Source of the DNA: Eubacteriales Family XIII. Incertae Sedis bacterium
GTDB taxonomy: Bacteria > Bacillota > Clostridia > Peptostreptococcales > Anaerovoracaceae
Direction of reading: 5' to 3'
Length of the DNA stretch: 47,270 nt
Assembly: GCA_031264295.1 (NCBI GenBank)
Contig: JAISED010000020.1
Location: 1 to 47,270, forward strand
Shown here piece by piece: positions 27,631-35,767 of the stretch. The notes under the pieces are model-generated. The model worked only from the letters and a program-made list of their open reading frames with translations. It had not been told where the DNA came from and made no database searches. The translations under genes were made by a program, and so were the position numbers. Position 1 is the stretch's first letter. The number at the start of each line of letters is the position of its first letter.

Positions 27631-29622
27631 ATGATGTTATATAGAGATATAGCCAGGCCATTGAGAGAGATAGCCGTCATGACGCCGGGCGCGCGGGTCG
27701 CGGATGCGCTTACCGCCATTGCCGGAGCCGGCGAAAGCTGCGGGCGGATGATTGTTCTGGCGGCAACGGACGCGGGAGCGGCGCTTATTACAGAGCACGA
27801 TCTGATGAGAGCCATAGCCGCGAATCCGCAAATTGTAAACGGTAAGCTGGAAGATATTGACATTATAGCTGCGCAAACGCGCGGTGAGGAGGAAACCGTT
27901 GATCTGAAGGACTTTGGATCTTCCGAGGCTTTGCTTGTGATTAACGGCGGCGGAAATCCTTCAGGCGTTGTTTTGAGAGCCTGCGCCGCAGAAGCATTGT
28001 ACTGCGGCATAGCGGAACGCCTGTCGGAATTCGCGGAGAAGGTTCATCCCCTGGGTGGGGAGAACTATATCGGTAATGAGATTTTCAATGCGGGCGGCCG
28101 TCATGCGGCAGCCGGGGCGGGGGCGCCGGGCGGGGCTGCTGCGCCGGAAGCTGCAAGTGCGTCTGTTGGGACGGAGGCAGGCACGCCGCTTGCAGCGGAC
28201 GCGCTGATCGCGGCGCTCGCGGATAACTATATGAAGCTTTGGAAAATACTTAAATACTTGGCGGACAGCATTTATGTTACGGATCACGAAGGGGTGACTA
28301 TTTTTGCGAACGACGCGTTTTCGGACACTTCCGCAGTGAAAGAGAACGAATATCTGAATACGGCAGTCGCGGAGTTGGAGCGGCAGGGACATTTCAAGCC
28401 CGCCGTAACGCCCATGGTTATACGTGAACGCAAGAATATAACTATTTTTCAGCAGGTCATTGATAAAAACGGCCGCGGGGTTCAGTGGCTGGTAACCGGA
28501 GTCCCTATCTTCAGCGCGGACGGTGAGCTGGAGATGGTGGTGACAAGCGCTAAGAATATAGAAGAATACGAGAAGTTAAAACGTTACGCCGGGAAGTTGA
28601 AGAGCAGCCGGGAAGGCGCGGCGGTCTACGCGCGGGACGACCTTGTGTCGTCGGGGGCGCTCATGCGAACAGTGCTTGAGATGGCTGACAAGGCGGCTGA
28701 AACAGACTGCACGGTTATGATAACAGGGGAATCGGGAACGGGCAAAGGGATGCTCGCCCGTTACATTCACAAAAATAGTGCAAGGAGGAAGGGCAGTCTT
28801 GTAGAGGTTAATTGCAGCAGTATTCCGGAAAATCTCTTTGAGTCTGAGTTCTTCGGTTATGAAACGGGCGCCTTTACCGGAGCTAAAGCCGGAGGGAAGC
28901 AGGGCTTGCTGGAAATAGCGCACGGAGGGACGCTGCTTCTGGATGAAATAGGGGACATGTCGCCGCAGCTTCAGGCAAAACTGCTGAAGGTGCTTCAGGA
29001 CAAGCGTCTGACGCGTGTAGGCGGTCTTAGGGAAATCGACGTCGATGTGCGGATAATAGCTTCAACTAACCGCTCTCTGCCGGAACTGATCGGCACGGGC
29101 GCTTTCCGAGAAGATCTGTATTACCGCTTGAATCTCTTTCCTATCAACATAGCGCCGCTTCGCGAGCGGAGGGAAGAAATCCCCATGCTGACTGCACATT
29201 TTTTGCGTGTTTTCAATGAGAAATACGAAAAGCAAACAAGCCTGTCGGCGCGCTTCATGAACGAAATGGTCGAATGGTCATGGCCCGGGAATGTGCGGCA
29301 GCTCGAATATTTTGTTGAACGTATGGTGATTCTCTGCAACGGGGAAGTGGAACTGAGCGATATACCGGACGGCGGCGCGGGCGGAGGCTTATTCGGTGCT
29401 CCGGAAGGTTGGGGCGGCGGAGATGAGGCCGGCGCGGTTGTCGTCAGAAAGATAATCCCGCTGCAGGAGGCGCTGGACGAGACGGAACGTCAGCTCTTCC
29501 GACTCGCGGCGAAAAGTGGCAGAAGCTCCTATGAGATCGCCAGAATACTGGATACGAGCCAGACGAACGCCTACAGAAAGATCAAGAAATACCTTGAAGG
29601 CGATGGGGCGGGCGAGGAATAG
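27631..29622 (+). CDS. Sigma-54-dependent transcriptional activator (CBS-like, PAS, AAA+, HTH)
   Basis: 663 residues. ATG 27631 or the adjacent ATG 27634 both follow AGAGGTGG; the second has better spacing. The N-terminal 150 residues resemble a paired CBS module, which suggests adenine-nucleotide or similar sensing. A PAS domain follows (about 198-320). The AAA+ domain (about 336-590) has Walker A GESGTGKG (about 367), the sigma-54 contact loop GAFTGA (about 413), Walker B LLLDEIGD (about 438) and the arginine-finger segment REDLYYRLN. The TyrR/PrdR-like HTH is at about 609-655 (SSYEIARILDTSQTNAYRKIKKY). It should activate the -24/-12 promoter at 29824, just downstream, which drives the symporter-amidohydrolase operon. 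There is no receiver domain, so the signal is probably a small ligand. Confidence 0.92.
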   Translation: MMLYRDIARPLREIAVMTPGARVADALTAIAGAGESCGRMIVLAATDAGAALITEHDLMRAIAANPQIVNGKLEDIDIIAAQTRGEEETVDLKDFGSSEALLVINGGGNPSGVVLRACAAEALYCGIAERLSEFAEKVHPLGGENYIGNEIFNAGGRHAAAGAGAPGGAAAPEAASASVGTEAGTPLAADALIAALADNYMKLWKILKYLADSIYVTDHEGVTIFANDAFSDTSAVKENEYLNTAVAELERQGHFKPAVTPMVIRERKNITIFQQVIDKNGRGVQWLVTGVPIFSADGELEMVVTSAKNIEEYEKLKRYAGKLKSSREGAAVYARDDLVSSGALMRTVLEMADKAAETDCTVMITGESGTGKGMLARYIHKNSARRKGSLVEVNCSSIPENLFESEFFGYETGAFTGAKAGGKQGLLEIAHGGTLLLDEIGDMSPQLQAKLLKVLQDKRLTRVGGLREIDVDVRIIASTNRSLPELIGTGAFREDLYYRLNLFPINIAPLRERREEIPMLTAHFLRVFNEKYEKQTSLSARFMNEMVEWSWPGNVRQLEYFVERMVILCNGEVELSDIPDGGAGGGLFGAPEGWGGGDEAGAVVVRKIIPLQEALDETERQLFRLAAKSGRSSYEIARILDTSQTNAYRKIKKYLEGDGAGEE

Positions 29623-29717
29623 TCCGAAGATTCGGACAAAACTGAAAAACAGTAATTCATTTTGTATTAGCTGAGTCTTGAAGACTTGGCGCATTTTGAA
29701 GAAATTACATAAAATGC
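29622..29717. promoter_or_regulatory. Palindromes that may be upstream activator sites
   Basis: Three dyads lie 105-200 bp upstream of the sigma-54 promoter: GTCCGAAGATTCGGAC, a perfect 16-bp palindrome overlapping the activator's stop codon (29622-29637); AGTCTT-G-AAGACT (29674-29686); and GCATTTT-N13-AAAATGC (29691-29717). Activators of this class bind such dyads 100-200 bp upstream. No T-tract follows the first, so it is not a normal terminator. Confidence 0.5.
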
Positions 29718-29823
29718 AACATGTATTTTCCATGACAAGTCGGCGTGAATTAAGAATGAACGCAGAGTTGTCGTATAATCAGAAAAATATGAACAATATC
29801 GCATGACAGTGGCTTTTTTGACT

Positions 29824-29838
29824 TGGCATAATTTTTGC
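29824..29838 (+). promoter_or_regulatory. Sigma-54 (-24/-12) promoter of the amidohydrolase operon
   Basis: TTGGCATAATTTTTGC (29823-29838) matches the TTGGCAC-N5-TTGC consensus. The invariant GG (29825-29826) and GC (29837-29838) are separated by exactly 10 bp. Transcription is expected near 29850, leaving a leader of about 260 nt. The sigma-54 activator gene ends 200 bp upstream. Confidence 0.9.
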
Positions 29839-29883
29839 GTTAAAATATGTGTAGGGTATTGAATAAGTCACAATTGATAACGG

Positions 29884-29930
29884 GGGACTTCTGAAGAACC
29901 TATAGTGTGCGGATGTGTATTAGAAGTTCC
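29884..29930. repeat. Short inverted repeat resembling E1 ends
   Basis: GGGACTTCT (29884-29892) faces AGAAGTTCC (29922-29930), with GTGTGCGGATGTG between. The ends match those of the 958-1116 element apart from one base, and the inner segment resembles its right arm (GATGTGCGGCAGG). It may be an internally deleted relative. It lies inside the long leader of the sigma-54 transcript. Confidence 0.4.
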
Positions 29931-30111
29931 TAATAATTGTTTTGTTGCGGCCATGTTGAGGGGAGCATGTAAAGCATATTGCGTCTTCGTATAGTAGTGA
30001 ACGTTGGCGCAGAAGTTATTTTTCTGATTTCGGGAATGTAACGCGCGTAATCAGTCATGTGCCGGCAGGTTTTGCGGTACTCCCGGAAATTTAGGAAAGG
30101 AGTGAAGTAAA
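29931..30111. other. Remaining leader of the symporter operon
   Basis: Together with 29850-29930 this forms a leader of about 260 nt. I see no ORF and no known riboswitch. The SD AAAGGAG (30097-30103) ends it. Confidence 0.4.
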
Positions 30112-31878
30112 ATGTCAGTTATCTCTCTAAGCGGTATTTTCTTGGTCATTCTTACTGTTATTTTTGTTATCATGGGCATCAAGTTCCGCAAGTACACCTC
30201 AACATCTGAGGACTTCATGCTGGGAGGGCGTAAAGCACCGTTCTGGCTGATGTTCGCCGCTTATCTCGGTGGGGCAATCGGCGGTTCGAGCGTTTCCGGA
30301 TGGCTGGGCTACGGCTATACAGGCGGTATGAGCAGCATCTGGGTCGGCATCTTGCCGAGTCTCGGACTTACAGCATTCGTTCTCTTCTTTGCCCGTAGGC
30401 TGAACCACTTCGGCCGTGTGACCGGCGCGGTCACGATTACCGACTTTCTATGCGCCAGGTACGGCGAGAGTGTGCGCGTACCGGCCGCCATCATGTCATT
30501 CTTTAGACCCGCTTTCATAACGGGTATGCAGTATCTCGCTATCGCGGTCGTTCTGAACGTTGCGTTCGGATGGCCTATCTGGGTGGGCGTTATGCTGTCA
30601 GCCGTTGTAATCCTCGCTTACCTGGTTACAGCCGGTCAGTATTCGGCTATAGTAACGCAGTGGATTCAGGCTATATTGCAGTCACTCTCCATCGTTCTTA
30701 TCTGCATCGTTGCGATAAAGCTGGCAGGCGGAACAAAAATTGGTGTGGAAGCCTTCTATACAATGCTGCCCGAGAATTTTGTTAATGGTTTCCAGATTAC
30801 ATGGAGCCAGTTCAGCGTATGGTTCCTCACGCTGTGCCTGTTCTATCTGGTAGATCCGTGGGCGTATATGTGGGCTTACATCGGGAAGACGCCGAAGGTC
30901 GCACAGAACGCGCAGGTGGCGCTGGGTGCGACTTACTATGGTTTCCTCGTCTTCCTAGGCGGCATGTTTGTAGCGGTCGCTGTAGGCAGCGGCAGACTTG
31001 TCATTCCTGAGGGGATCACTCCCGACGGCGTGTTCTCTTTCATAGCGCTGAATCATTCAGGCATAGGCATAGGCACATTCCTTATAGTCGGACTGCTTAT
31101 GACCATCATATCCTGCGGTTCGTCCTTCGTCATGAACGGCGTAACAATCCTGACGAAAGATATCTACAGCCAGGTTATAAACAAGAAGGCCAGCGACAAG
31201 CAGCTGCTCTCAGCAAGCCGCGTGTCTGTTGTTCTGGTATCTATATTCGGCATAGCAGGCGCTCTGTGGCTGCCGATACTGGTTCCTCTCTGGGTACTGG
31301 CTCAGGCTCTTGCGTTGTCGGGTCTCCTGGCCGCCATTCTGGGCGCCTGGTTCTGGAAACGTTCAACAACCGCCGGCGCTCTGGCATCCATTATTACAGG
31401 CGGTGTTTCATCTATAGGATGGGCTATGTACGCATGGGCGACGACGGGCAGCCCCGGAAATCTGATCGGAGGTTTCCACGCCGCTCACATAGGTTTGATT
31501 GTGTCGGTACCGGTTATGATTGCGGTCAGCTTGGCGACGAAACCGCAATACGATAAGGTTTCCGCCACGAGTTATAAGGCTCTTGGAGCGTCCTTGAAGT
31601 CAGCTATGATCGCTGCGGGCACTCCGGAGAAACCGGGCTTCTTCGGCTTCTTCGGCGCTGAAAAAAGCATCGCTAAGCTTGGTTGGGTCAGCGTCATGAT
31701 CCTCTTTGCACTTCACTATTTCCTCGTGTTCATATTCCAGGCGAATTTCGCCGGAGTATTCACAGTATGGCTTTCGCTCATAAACAGCGTAGTCATAACC
31801 TTGATCGTTTTGGTCATGGGCGGATACGACCTTACAGGCTTCCTCGGCACTAAAACGTCGGATAAGATCAGAGCCTAG
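30112..31878 (+). CDS. Sodium:solute symporter (SSS family)
   Basis: 588 residues. ATG 30112 follows AAAGGAG by 8 nt. About 13 hydrophobic segments run the length of the protein, starting with ISLSGIFLVILTVIFVIMG. The N-terminal stretch EDFMLGGRKAPFWLMFAAYLGGAIGGSSVSGWLGYGYTGG is the SSS (PutP/PanF) signature region, with the small-residue helix that lines the Na+ site. It imports a small organic solute with Na+. Its operon partners hydrolyse amide bonds, so an N-acyl amino acid, dipeptide-like or aromatic amide substrate is likely (inference). It is the first gene after the sigma-54 promoter. Confidence 0.9.
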   Translation: MSVISLSGIFLVILTVIFVIMGIKFRKYTSTSEDFMLGGRKAPFWLMFAAYLGGAIGGSSVSGWLGYGYTGGMSSIWVGILPSLGLTAFVLFFARRLNHFGRVTGAVTITDFLCARYGESVRVPAAIMSFFRPAFITGMQYLAIAVVLNVAFGWPIWVGVMLSAVVILAYLVTAGQYSAIVTQWIQAILQSLSIVLICIVAIKLAGGTKIGVEAFYTMLPENFVNGFQITWSQFSVWFLTLCLFYLVDPWAYMWAYIGKTPKVAQNAQVALGATYYGFLVFLGGMFVAVAVGSGRLVIPEGITPDGVFSFIALNHSGIGIGTFLIVGLLMTIISCGSSFVMNGVTILTKDIYSQVINKKASDKQLLSASRVSVVLVSIFGIAGALWLPILVPLWVLAQALALSGLLAAILGAWFWKRSTTAGALASIITGGVSSIGWAMYAWATTGSPGNLIGGFHAAHIGLIVSVPVMIAVSLATKPQYDKVSATSYKALGASLKSAMIAAGTPEKPGFFGFFGAEKSIAKLGWVSVMILFALHYFLVFIFQANFAGVFTVWLSLINSVVITLIVLVMGGYDLTGFLGTKTSDKIRA

Positions 31879-31910
31879 TAAGGTTCATAAAATGAAATAA
31901 AATGAGGCGC

Positions 31911-31936
31911 GGCGCGGGGGCGTCAGTTCCCGCGCC
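31911..31936 (+). promoter_or_regulatory. Intercistronic hairpin between symporter and M20 hydrolase genes
   Basis: GGCGCGGG (31911-31918) pairs with CCCGCGCC (31929-31936), an 8-bp all-GC stem with a 10-nt loop and no T-tract. It sits 7 nt before the SD of the next gene. It may protect mRNA ends or lower downstream expression relative to the transporter. Confidence 0.6.
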
Positions 31937-31958
31937 TGCACTGAGAGGGGTGAATGAA

Positions 31959-33356
31959 TTGCAATCGGACATAAAAAAATGTATCACAGAATATATTGAA
32001 GAAAATCGCGATCCATATCAGAAGCTTTCCAAGGCGATATGGGACAAACCCGAACTGGGTTTGGAAGAGTATGAGGCTCATCGTCTGCATACGGAGTTTC
32101 TCAAGGAGAGAGGCTTTGACGTGGTATCGGGAGTCGCGGGGATGCCCACCTCTTATGTGGCTACCTGGGGCGAGGGAAAGCCGGTAATCGGATTTTCCGC
32201 CGAATACGACGCTTTGCCGGGTTTGTCTCAGAAGATCTCAGCGCATAAAGACCCAGTTAGTCCGGGGGCGCCCGGCCAAGGCTGCGGTCATAATCTGCTG
32301 GGGGTGGCGGGAATCCTGGCGGCAGTCTCTCTGAAAGAGGCGATGTTAAAGAAAGGCGTAAAAGGGACGATAAAACTCTTTGGGACACCGGCGGAGGAAC
32401 TCTGTGTCGGCAAGCCTTTCATGGGAAGCGCGGGTATTTTCGACGGGGTTGATGTAGTTCTTGACTGGCATCCGTGGGCGGGAACGTCCACTCACGCCGC
32501 AACCTGCCCCGCCTATTTTAACGTCAAGTATCATTTTCACGGAAGAACCGCTCATGGGAACGCTCCCTGGCATGGCAGGAGCGCTCTGGACGGGGCTATT
32601 CTTCAGGCACACGCGATAGAGATGCTGCGTGAACATTACCCGCCGGGACCCTCGCCTAACGCGGCGCATACCATCAACTACACGTTTTCCGATACGGGAC
32701 CTGAGTTCGCAAGTGTGGTTCCGGATCGTGCGACGCTATGGTGTATCGGGAGATTCTCGACTGCCGAGCAGGTAAGCGACATAATTCAGCGTGTTGACAA
32801 ATGCGCTGAGGGCGCGGCGCTGGCGACTGGGACGACAGTAGAGAAGCAGTACATAACAGCGAGTCATGAGATGATTCCTAACGAGGTAGTGTCCAGGGTT
32901 CTATACGACAATGTAACCGCGCTGGGCGATGTGGCATTCACGGAGGAAGAAAAGACCTTTGTGATGGAGATGCAGAAAGAGGAAGGGCAGGCGCCGTTTT
33001 GGGCTGAAGGAGTGCCGGAACCCGAATCATCAAGCATGGCTGTCACGGATTCAGCGGAGTACAGTTGGGTCGCGCCTTATGGCATCTTGATACTTAATCT
33101 GGGACCTGGTCCGGGGTGGCACAACTGGATGGTGACGGCTTGCGCCGGCGGCAGTTTGGGTGAAAAGACTCTGGAAAAAGCAGGACAGGTGTTGGCCTGC
33201 ACGGCTGTGGATTTCCTGGAAGACAACGCCTTGCTGCAAAAAGCGCAAGACGAGTGGGCCGAAAAGATGAAGGGCAGAACATATGGGAGTCTCCTCCCCG
33301 AAGGGGCGCCTGTCCCTCTGGGACTGAACAAGGCGACAATGGATAAGTATCGCTAA
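31959..33356 (+). CDS. M20 family amidohydrolase (AbgB-like)
   Basis: 465 residues. The start is taken as TTG 31959, with GAGAGGGG (31943-31950) 8 nt upstream. An ATG at 31902 would place the hairpin at 31911 inside the coding sequence and has no SD. Metal-binding motifs of M20 peptidases are visible: SAEYDALPG, GQGCGHNLLG, GTPAEELCVGK and the dimerisation-domain start FHGRTAHGNAPWHGRSALD. HPWAGTSTHAATCP and the overall length match p-aminobenzoyl-glutamate hydrolase subunit B rather than the shorter hippurate hydrolases. It probably cleaves an amide bond in the compound carried by the upstream symporter. No AbgA partner is present, so it may act as a homomer. Confidence 0.87.
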   Translation: MQSDIKKCITEYIEENRDPYQKLSKAIWDKPELGLEEYEAHRLHTEFLKERGFDVVSGVAGMPTSYVATWGEGKPVIGFSAEYDALPGLSQKISAHKDPVSPGAPGQGCGHNLLGVAGILAAVSLKEAMLKKGVKGTIKLFGTPAEELCVGKPFMGSAGIFDGVDVVLDWHPWAGTSTHAATCPAYFNVKYHFHGRTAHGNAPWHGRSALDGAILQAHAIEMLREHYPPGPSPNAAHTINYTFSDTGPEFASVVPDRATLWCIGRFSTAEQVSDIIQRVDKCAEGAALATGTTVEKQYITASHEMIPNEVVSRVLYDNVTALGDVAFTEEEKTFVMEMQKEEGQAPFWAEGVPEPESSSMAVTDSAEYSWVAPYGILILNLGPGPGWHNWMVTACAGGSLGEKTLEKAGQVLACTAVDFLEDNALLQKAQDEWAEKMKGRTYGSLLPEGAPVPLGLNKATMDKYR

Positions 33357-33374
33357 AAGAGGAGGTATTAACGA

Positions 33375-34976
33375 ATGTCATTAATTAAGGCAGACTTTGT
33401 TATCAAAAATGCAAATATTCGCACTATGGATAAGAAGAACCCCGTAGCTTCAGCGATTGCGGTGCAGGGTGATACAATCATCGGGGTCGGGAAGTTTGAG
33501 GATTTCGCCCCTGTAATAGGACCGGATACGGAAATTCTCGATCTCACGGGGAAGACAGTTCTGCCGGGACTAAACGACAATCACAGTCACCCGATGATCT
33601 GTGCCGCAGCCTTGACAAAGGTGGATCTGACCGGTACAAGGTCAATTGATGAGTTCTTTGGGCGGCTGAGAGCAAGGGCGGCGGAGACCGGTGAGGGAGA
33701 ATGGGTGGAAGGCTACGGATATGACGAGGGTTTGTTCGCGGAAGGACGGGAACCCAGCATTGAAGAGATGGACGCCGCTATTCCCAATCATCCGCTGCTT
33801 GTCTCGCGGGCGTGCTTACATGTGGCGCTTGCCAATTCACGGGCAATGGCGGAGGGCGGCTACAATCCGGATACGCCCGATCCCGAAGGCGGCGAAATCG
33901 TGCGCGAAAACGGCAAGCTTACGGGACGCCTTTGCGAGAGAGCGTTTGCAAACTTGCAGGATAAAATGCCCGCGTTAAGCGCCGAACGGTTGGCCAAGGC
34001 GATGAAGAGAATGTCGGAGATATTCAATGAATCAGGCGTGACCAGCACGACGGAAATGGGTATGCTCGGTGAGTTCAGTGATGAGTTCATCTTCTGGGAC
34101 AAGGTTTTGAAGAATAATTATCTGTCTGTGAGGATAGCCGCGTATTATCTTGATCATGCGTATCACAGGCTGACAGAGACAGGGATTCCCATACCCTTCG
34201 GCAATGACCTGTTAAGATTCCAGGGGCGGAAGATCATACTGGACGGAGGCGGCGGCTCGGGAACCGCGAGGATGTCGGAGCCTAATCTCCACGACGGGAA
34301 ATACGGAATTCTTTACTATACACAGGAAGCGCTTGACGAGATCGTATGGGAAGCGCATTCGAAGGGGCTGCAGATAGCAAGTCACGGTATTGGCGACGTC
34401 GCTATTACCATGATACTGGACGCCTATAAAAAGGCGCAGGAAAGGATGCCGCGTCCCGACGCGCGTCACAGACTGGAGCACTGCTCGTTCTGCTTCCCGC
34501 ATCTCGTGGATAGGGTGGCGGCGGAAGGCGTTCTGCCGCTCATGCATCCGGGATTCCTGTACTACTTTGGCGACACGCATATCAGGAACTATGGCGAAGA
34601 GCGCGTGTCTCATGAATTCCCATTCCGCTCGCTTCTGGATAAGGGACTTGTCGTGGCGAACGGCAGCGATTCTCCTGTAACGATCATTGATCCGAGACCG
34701 ATCTTGTACGCGTCCATAGCGAGAACATCTCTGAATGGAACGGTGTGTGGGAAGAAGGAACGGATTACGGCGGAAGAGGCCTTGTATTCATATACCGCTG
34801 CAGGCGCTTATTTCACATTCGATGAAAACAGGAAGGGCACGCTGGAAGCCGGGAAGCTGGCGGATATCATCGTAACGGACATCGATCCCACAGCGGTTGA
34901 CGATGAACCGGAAAAACTACTGGAGATGAAATTCGAGCGGACTATCCTCGGCGGAAAGACGGTGTTCGAGGCCTAG
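33375..34976 (+). CDS. Metal-dependent amidohydrolase (YtcJ-like, COG1574)
   Basis: 533 residues. ATG 33375 follows GAGGAGG by 9 nt and lies 18 nt after the M20 gene. The amidohydrolase-superfamily motifs are in order: beta-strand 1 HxH in GLNDNHSHPM, KIILDGGGGSGTARM, His in ASHGIGD, His in RHRLEHCSF, and the catalytic Asp in NGSDSPVT. The C-terminal beta-sandwich closes with GTLEAGKLADIIVTDIDP. Members hydrolyse amide, formamide or cyclic amide bonds on varied substrates. As the second hydrolase of the operon it could act on the product of the M20 enzyme or on a related amide. Confidence 0.88.
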   Translation: MSLIKADFVIKNANIRTMDKKNPVASAIAVQGDTIIGVGKFEDFAPVIGPDTEILDLTGKTVLPGLNDNHSHPMICAAALTKVDLTGTRSIDEFFGRLRARAAETGEGEWVEGYGYDEGLFAEGREPSIEEMDAAIPNHPLLVSRACLHVALANSRAMAEGGYNPDTPDPEGGEIVRENGKLTGRLCERAFANLQDKMPALSAERLAKAMKRMSEIFNESGVTSTTEMGMLGEFSDEFIFWDKVLKNNYLSVRIAAYYLDHAYHRLTETGIPIPFGNDLLRFQGRKIILDGGGGSGTARMSEPNLHDGKYGILYYTQEALDEIVWEAHSKGLQIASHGIGDVAITMILDAYKKAQERMPRPDARHRLEHCSFCFPHLVDRVAAEGVLPLMHPGFLYYFGDTHIRNYGEERVSHEFPFRSLLDKGLVVANGSDSPVTIIDPRPILYASIARTSLNGTVCGKKERITAEEALYSYTAAGAYFTFDENRKGTLEAGKLADIIVTDIDPTAVDDEPEKLLEMKFERTILGGKTVFEA

Positions 34977-35081
34977 ACTGCGTCCTAGGCTCGCCGAAGC
35001 GAGAGCTTGGACTATGTGCGCGGACGGTAAACGTTTGGAGTTCAGGCGCAAACGGTGAAAAATGTAAAAATCTCAGATCAT
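34977..35081. other. Gap after the amidohydrolase operon with one small stem-loop
   Basis: A CTCGC-CGAA-GCGAG stem-loop (34990-35003) follows the stop by 13 nt. No gene is seen. The gap continues through the terminator at 35082-35126 and the repeats at 35198-35233 to the yraN promoter. Confidence 0.4.
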
Positions 35082-35126
35082 AACGCGGACACTGATCCCG
35101 GAAACGGGCGCGGTGTCCGCGTTTTG
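35082..35126 (+). terminator. Intrinsic terminator of the sigma-54 operon
   Basis: A perfect 11-bp stem AACGCGGACAC / GTGTCCGCGTT is followed by TTTGCTT. It ends the symporter-M20-YtcJ transcript. Confidence 0.85.
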
Positions 35127-35197
35127 CTTAAGCAGTCAGTATAGGATATTATTCAATGGACGTTAAGGGACGCAGGAAAATAGATCGCGGACGGAAA

Positions 35198-35233
35198 AAA
35201 TAAATTCCGAAACAGAGGGGAAAATAAATTCCG
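35198..35233. promoter_or_regulatory. Direct repeats upstream of the yraN promoter
   Basis: AAATAAATTCCG occurs at 35198-35209 and 35222-35233, 24 bp apart, the second ending 9 bp before the -35 box. The first copy is also part of a CGGAA...TTCCG dyad. This is a possible operator for the yraN-comM-dprA operon. Confidence 0.45.
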
Positions 35234-35242
35234 CAGCAGGAC

Positions 35243-35271
35243 TTGACATCAGTACCTTATAATGGTAATAT
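35243..35271 (+). promoter_or_regulatory. Promoter giving a leaderless yraN transcript
   Basis: TTGACA (35243-35248), a 17-bp spacer and TAATAT (35266-35271). Initiation 7-8 nt later falls on the ATG at 35279. A TATAAT at 35258 would be only 9 bp from the -35 box and is not used in this model. Confidence 0.7.
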
Positions 35272-35278
35272 ATTCAAT

Positions 35279-35656
35279 ATGAAGGAAAAACTAGGAGATT
35301 GGGGCGAGCGCCGCGCCGCCAGATATCTCGTTGATAATGGGGCATGGGTGATCGAAACGAATTTCACATGCAAGGCCGGCGAGATCGACATAATAGCGGA
35401 AGACGACGGCGCCATCGCATTCATTGAAGTTAAGACGCGTGCGGAACTAGAAAACGGACTGCCATGCGAATCGGTGAATTTGAGCAAGCGCCGAAGGATA
35501 GCCAAGGCGGCAAGCCTCTATATAGCCCAGGACAGATCCGGCATGATGCAGGCGCCGGATATGGATTTCAGATTCGACGTGATAGAGATTCTGATAATGA
35601 ATAAAAAGGTCTGGATCAGGCACATAAAGGACGCGTTTTGTGAGAACGACTGTTGA
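35279..35656 (+). CDS. yraN: YraN family (UPF0102) endonuclease-fold protein
   Basis: 125 residues. The ATG at 35279 is preferred. The longer reading from TTG 35243 starts inside the -35 hexamer and adds residues not typical of the family. The restriction-enzyme-like core is intact: GERRAARYL, then GEIDIIAEDDGAIAFIEVKTR (D and E-x-K catalytic-type residues), then RRIAKAASLYI. The family's molecular role is unsettled. It is encoded next to comM and dprA in many bacteria, as here, which hints at a link to DNA processing. No SD precedes the ATG, consistent with leaderless translation. Confidence 0.88.
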   Translation: MKEKLGDWGERRAARYLVDNGAWVIETNFTCKAGEIDIIAEDDGAIAFIEVKTRAELENGLPCESVNLSKRRRIAKAASLYIAQDRSGMMQAPDMDFRFDVIEILIMNKKVWIRHIKDAFCENDC

Positions 35657-35750
35657 GCAGCGGCCGCAGCCGCTCGCGACCCGCTGCGGCGCGGAGCCGC
35701 CGCCGGCGTCAGTTGAGATGAGGGCGCCGCAGGGCGCCGGGCATGATCGA
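35657..35750. other. GC-rich gap with hairpins between yraN and comM
   Basis: An inverted repeat CCGCAGC / GCTGCGG (about 35667-35692) and a nearby GGCGCC-type dyad (about 35724-35739) make this 94-nt gap highly structured. No T-tract follows, so it is more likely a processing or attenuating element than a terminator. Confidence 0.45.
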
Positions 35751-35767
35751 ACAAGGAGGCCATTAAA

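Noticed and set aside
35258..35263. TATAAT as the -10 of the TTGACA at 35243
   Set aside because: The spacing is 9 bp, too short for sigma-A; TAATAT at 35266 gives the standard 17 bp.
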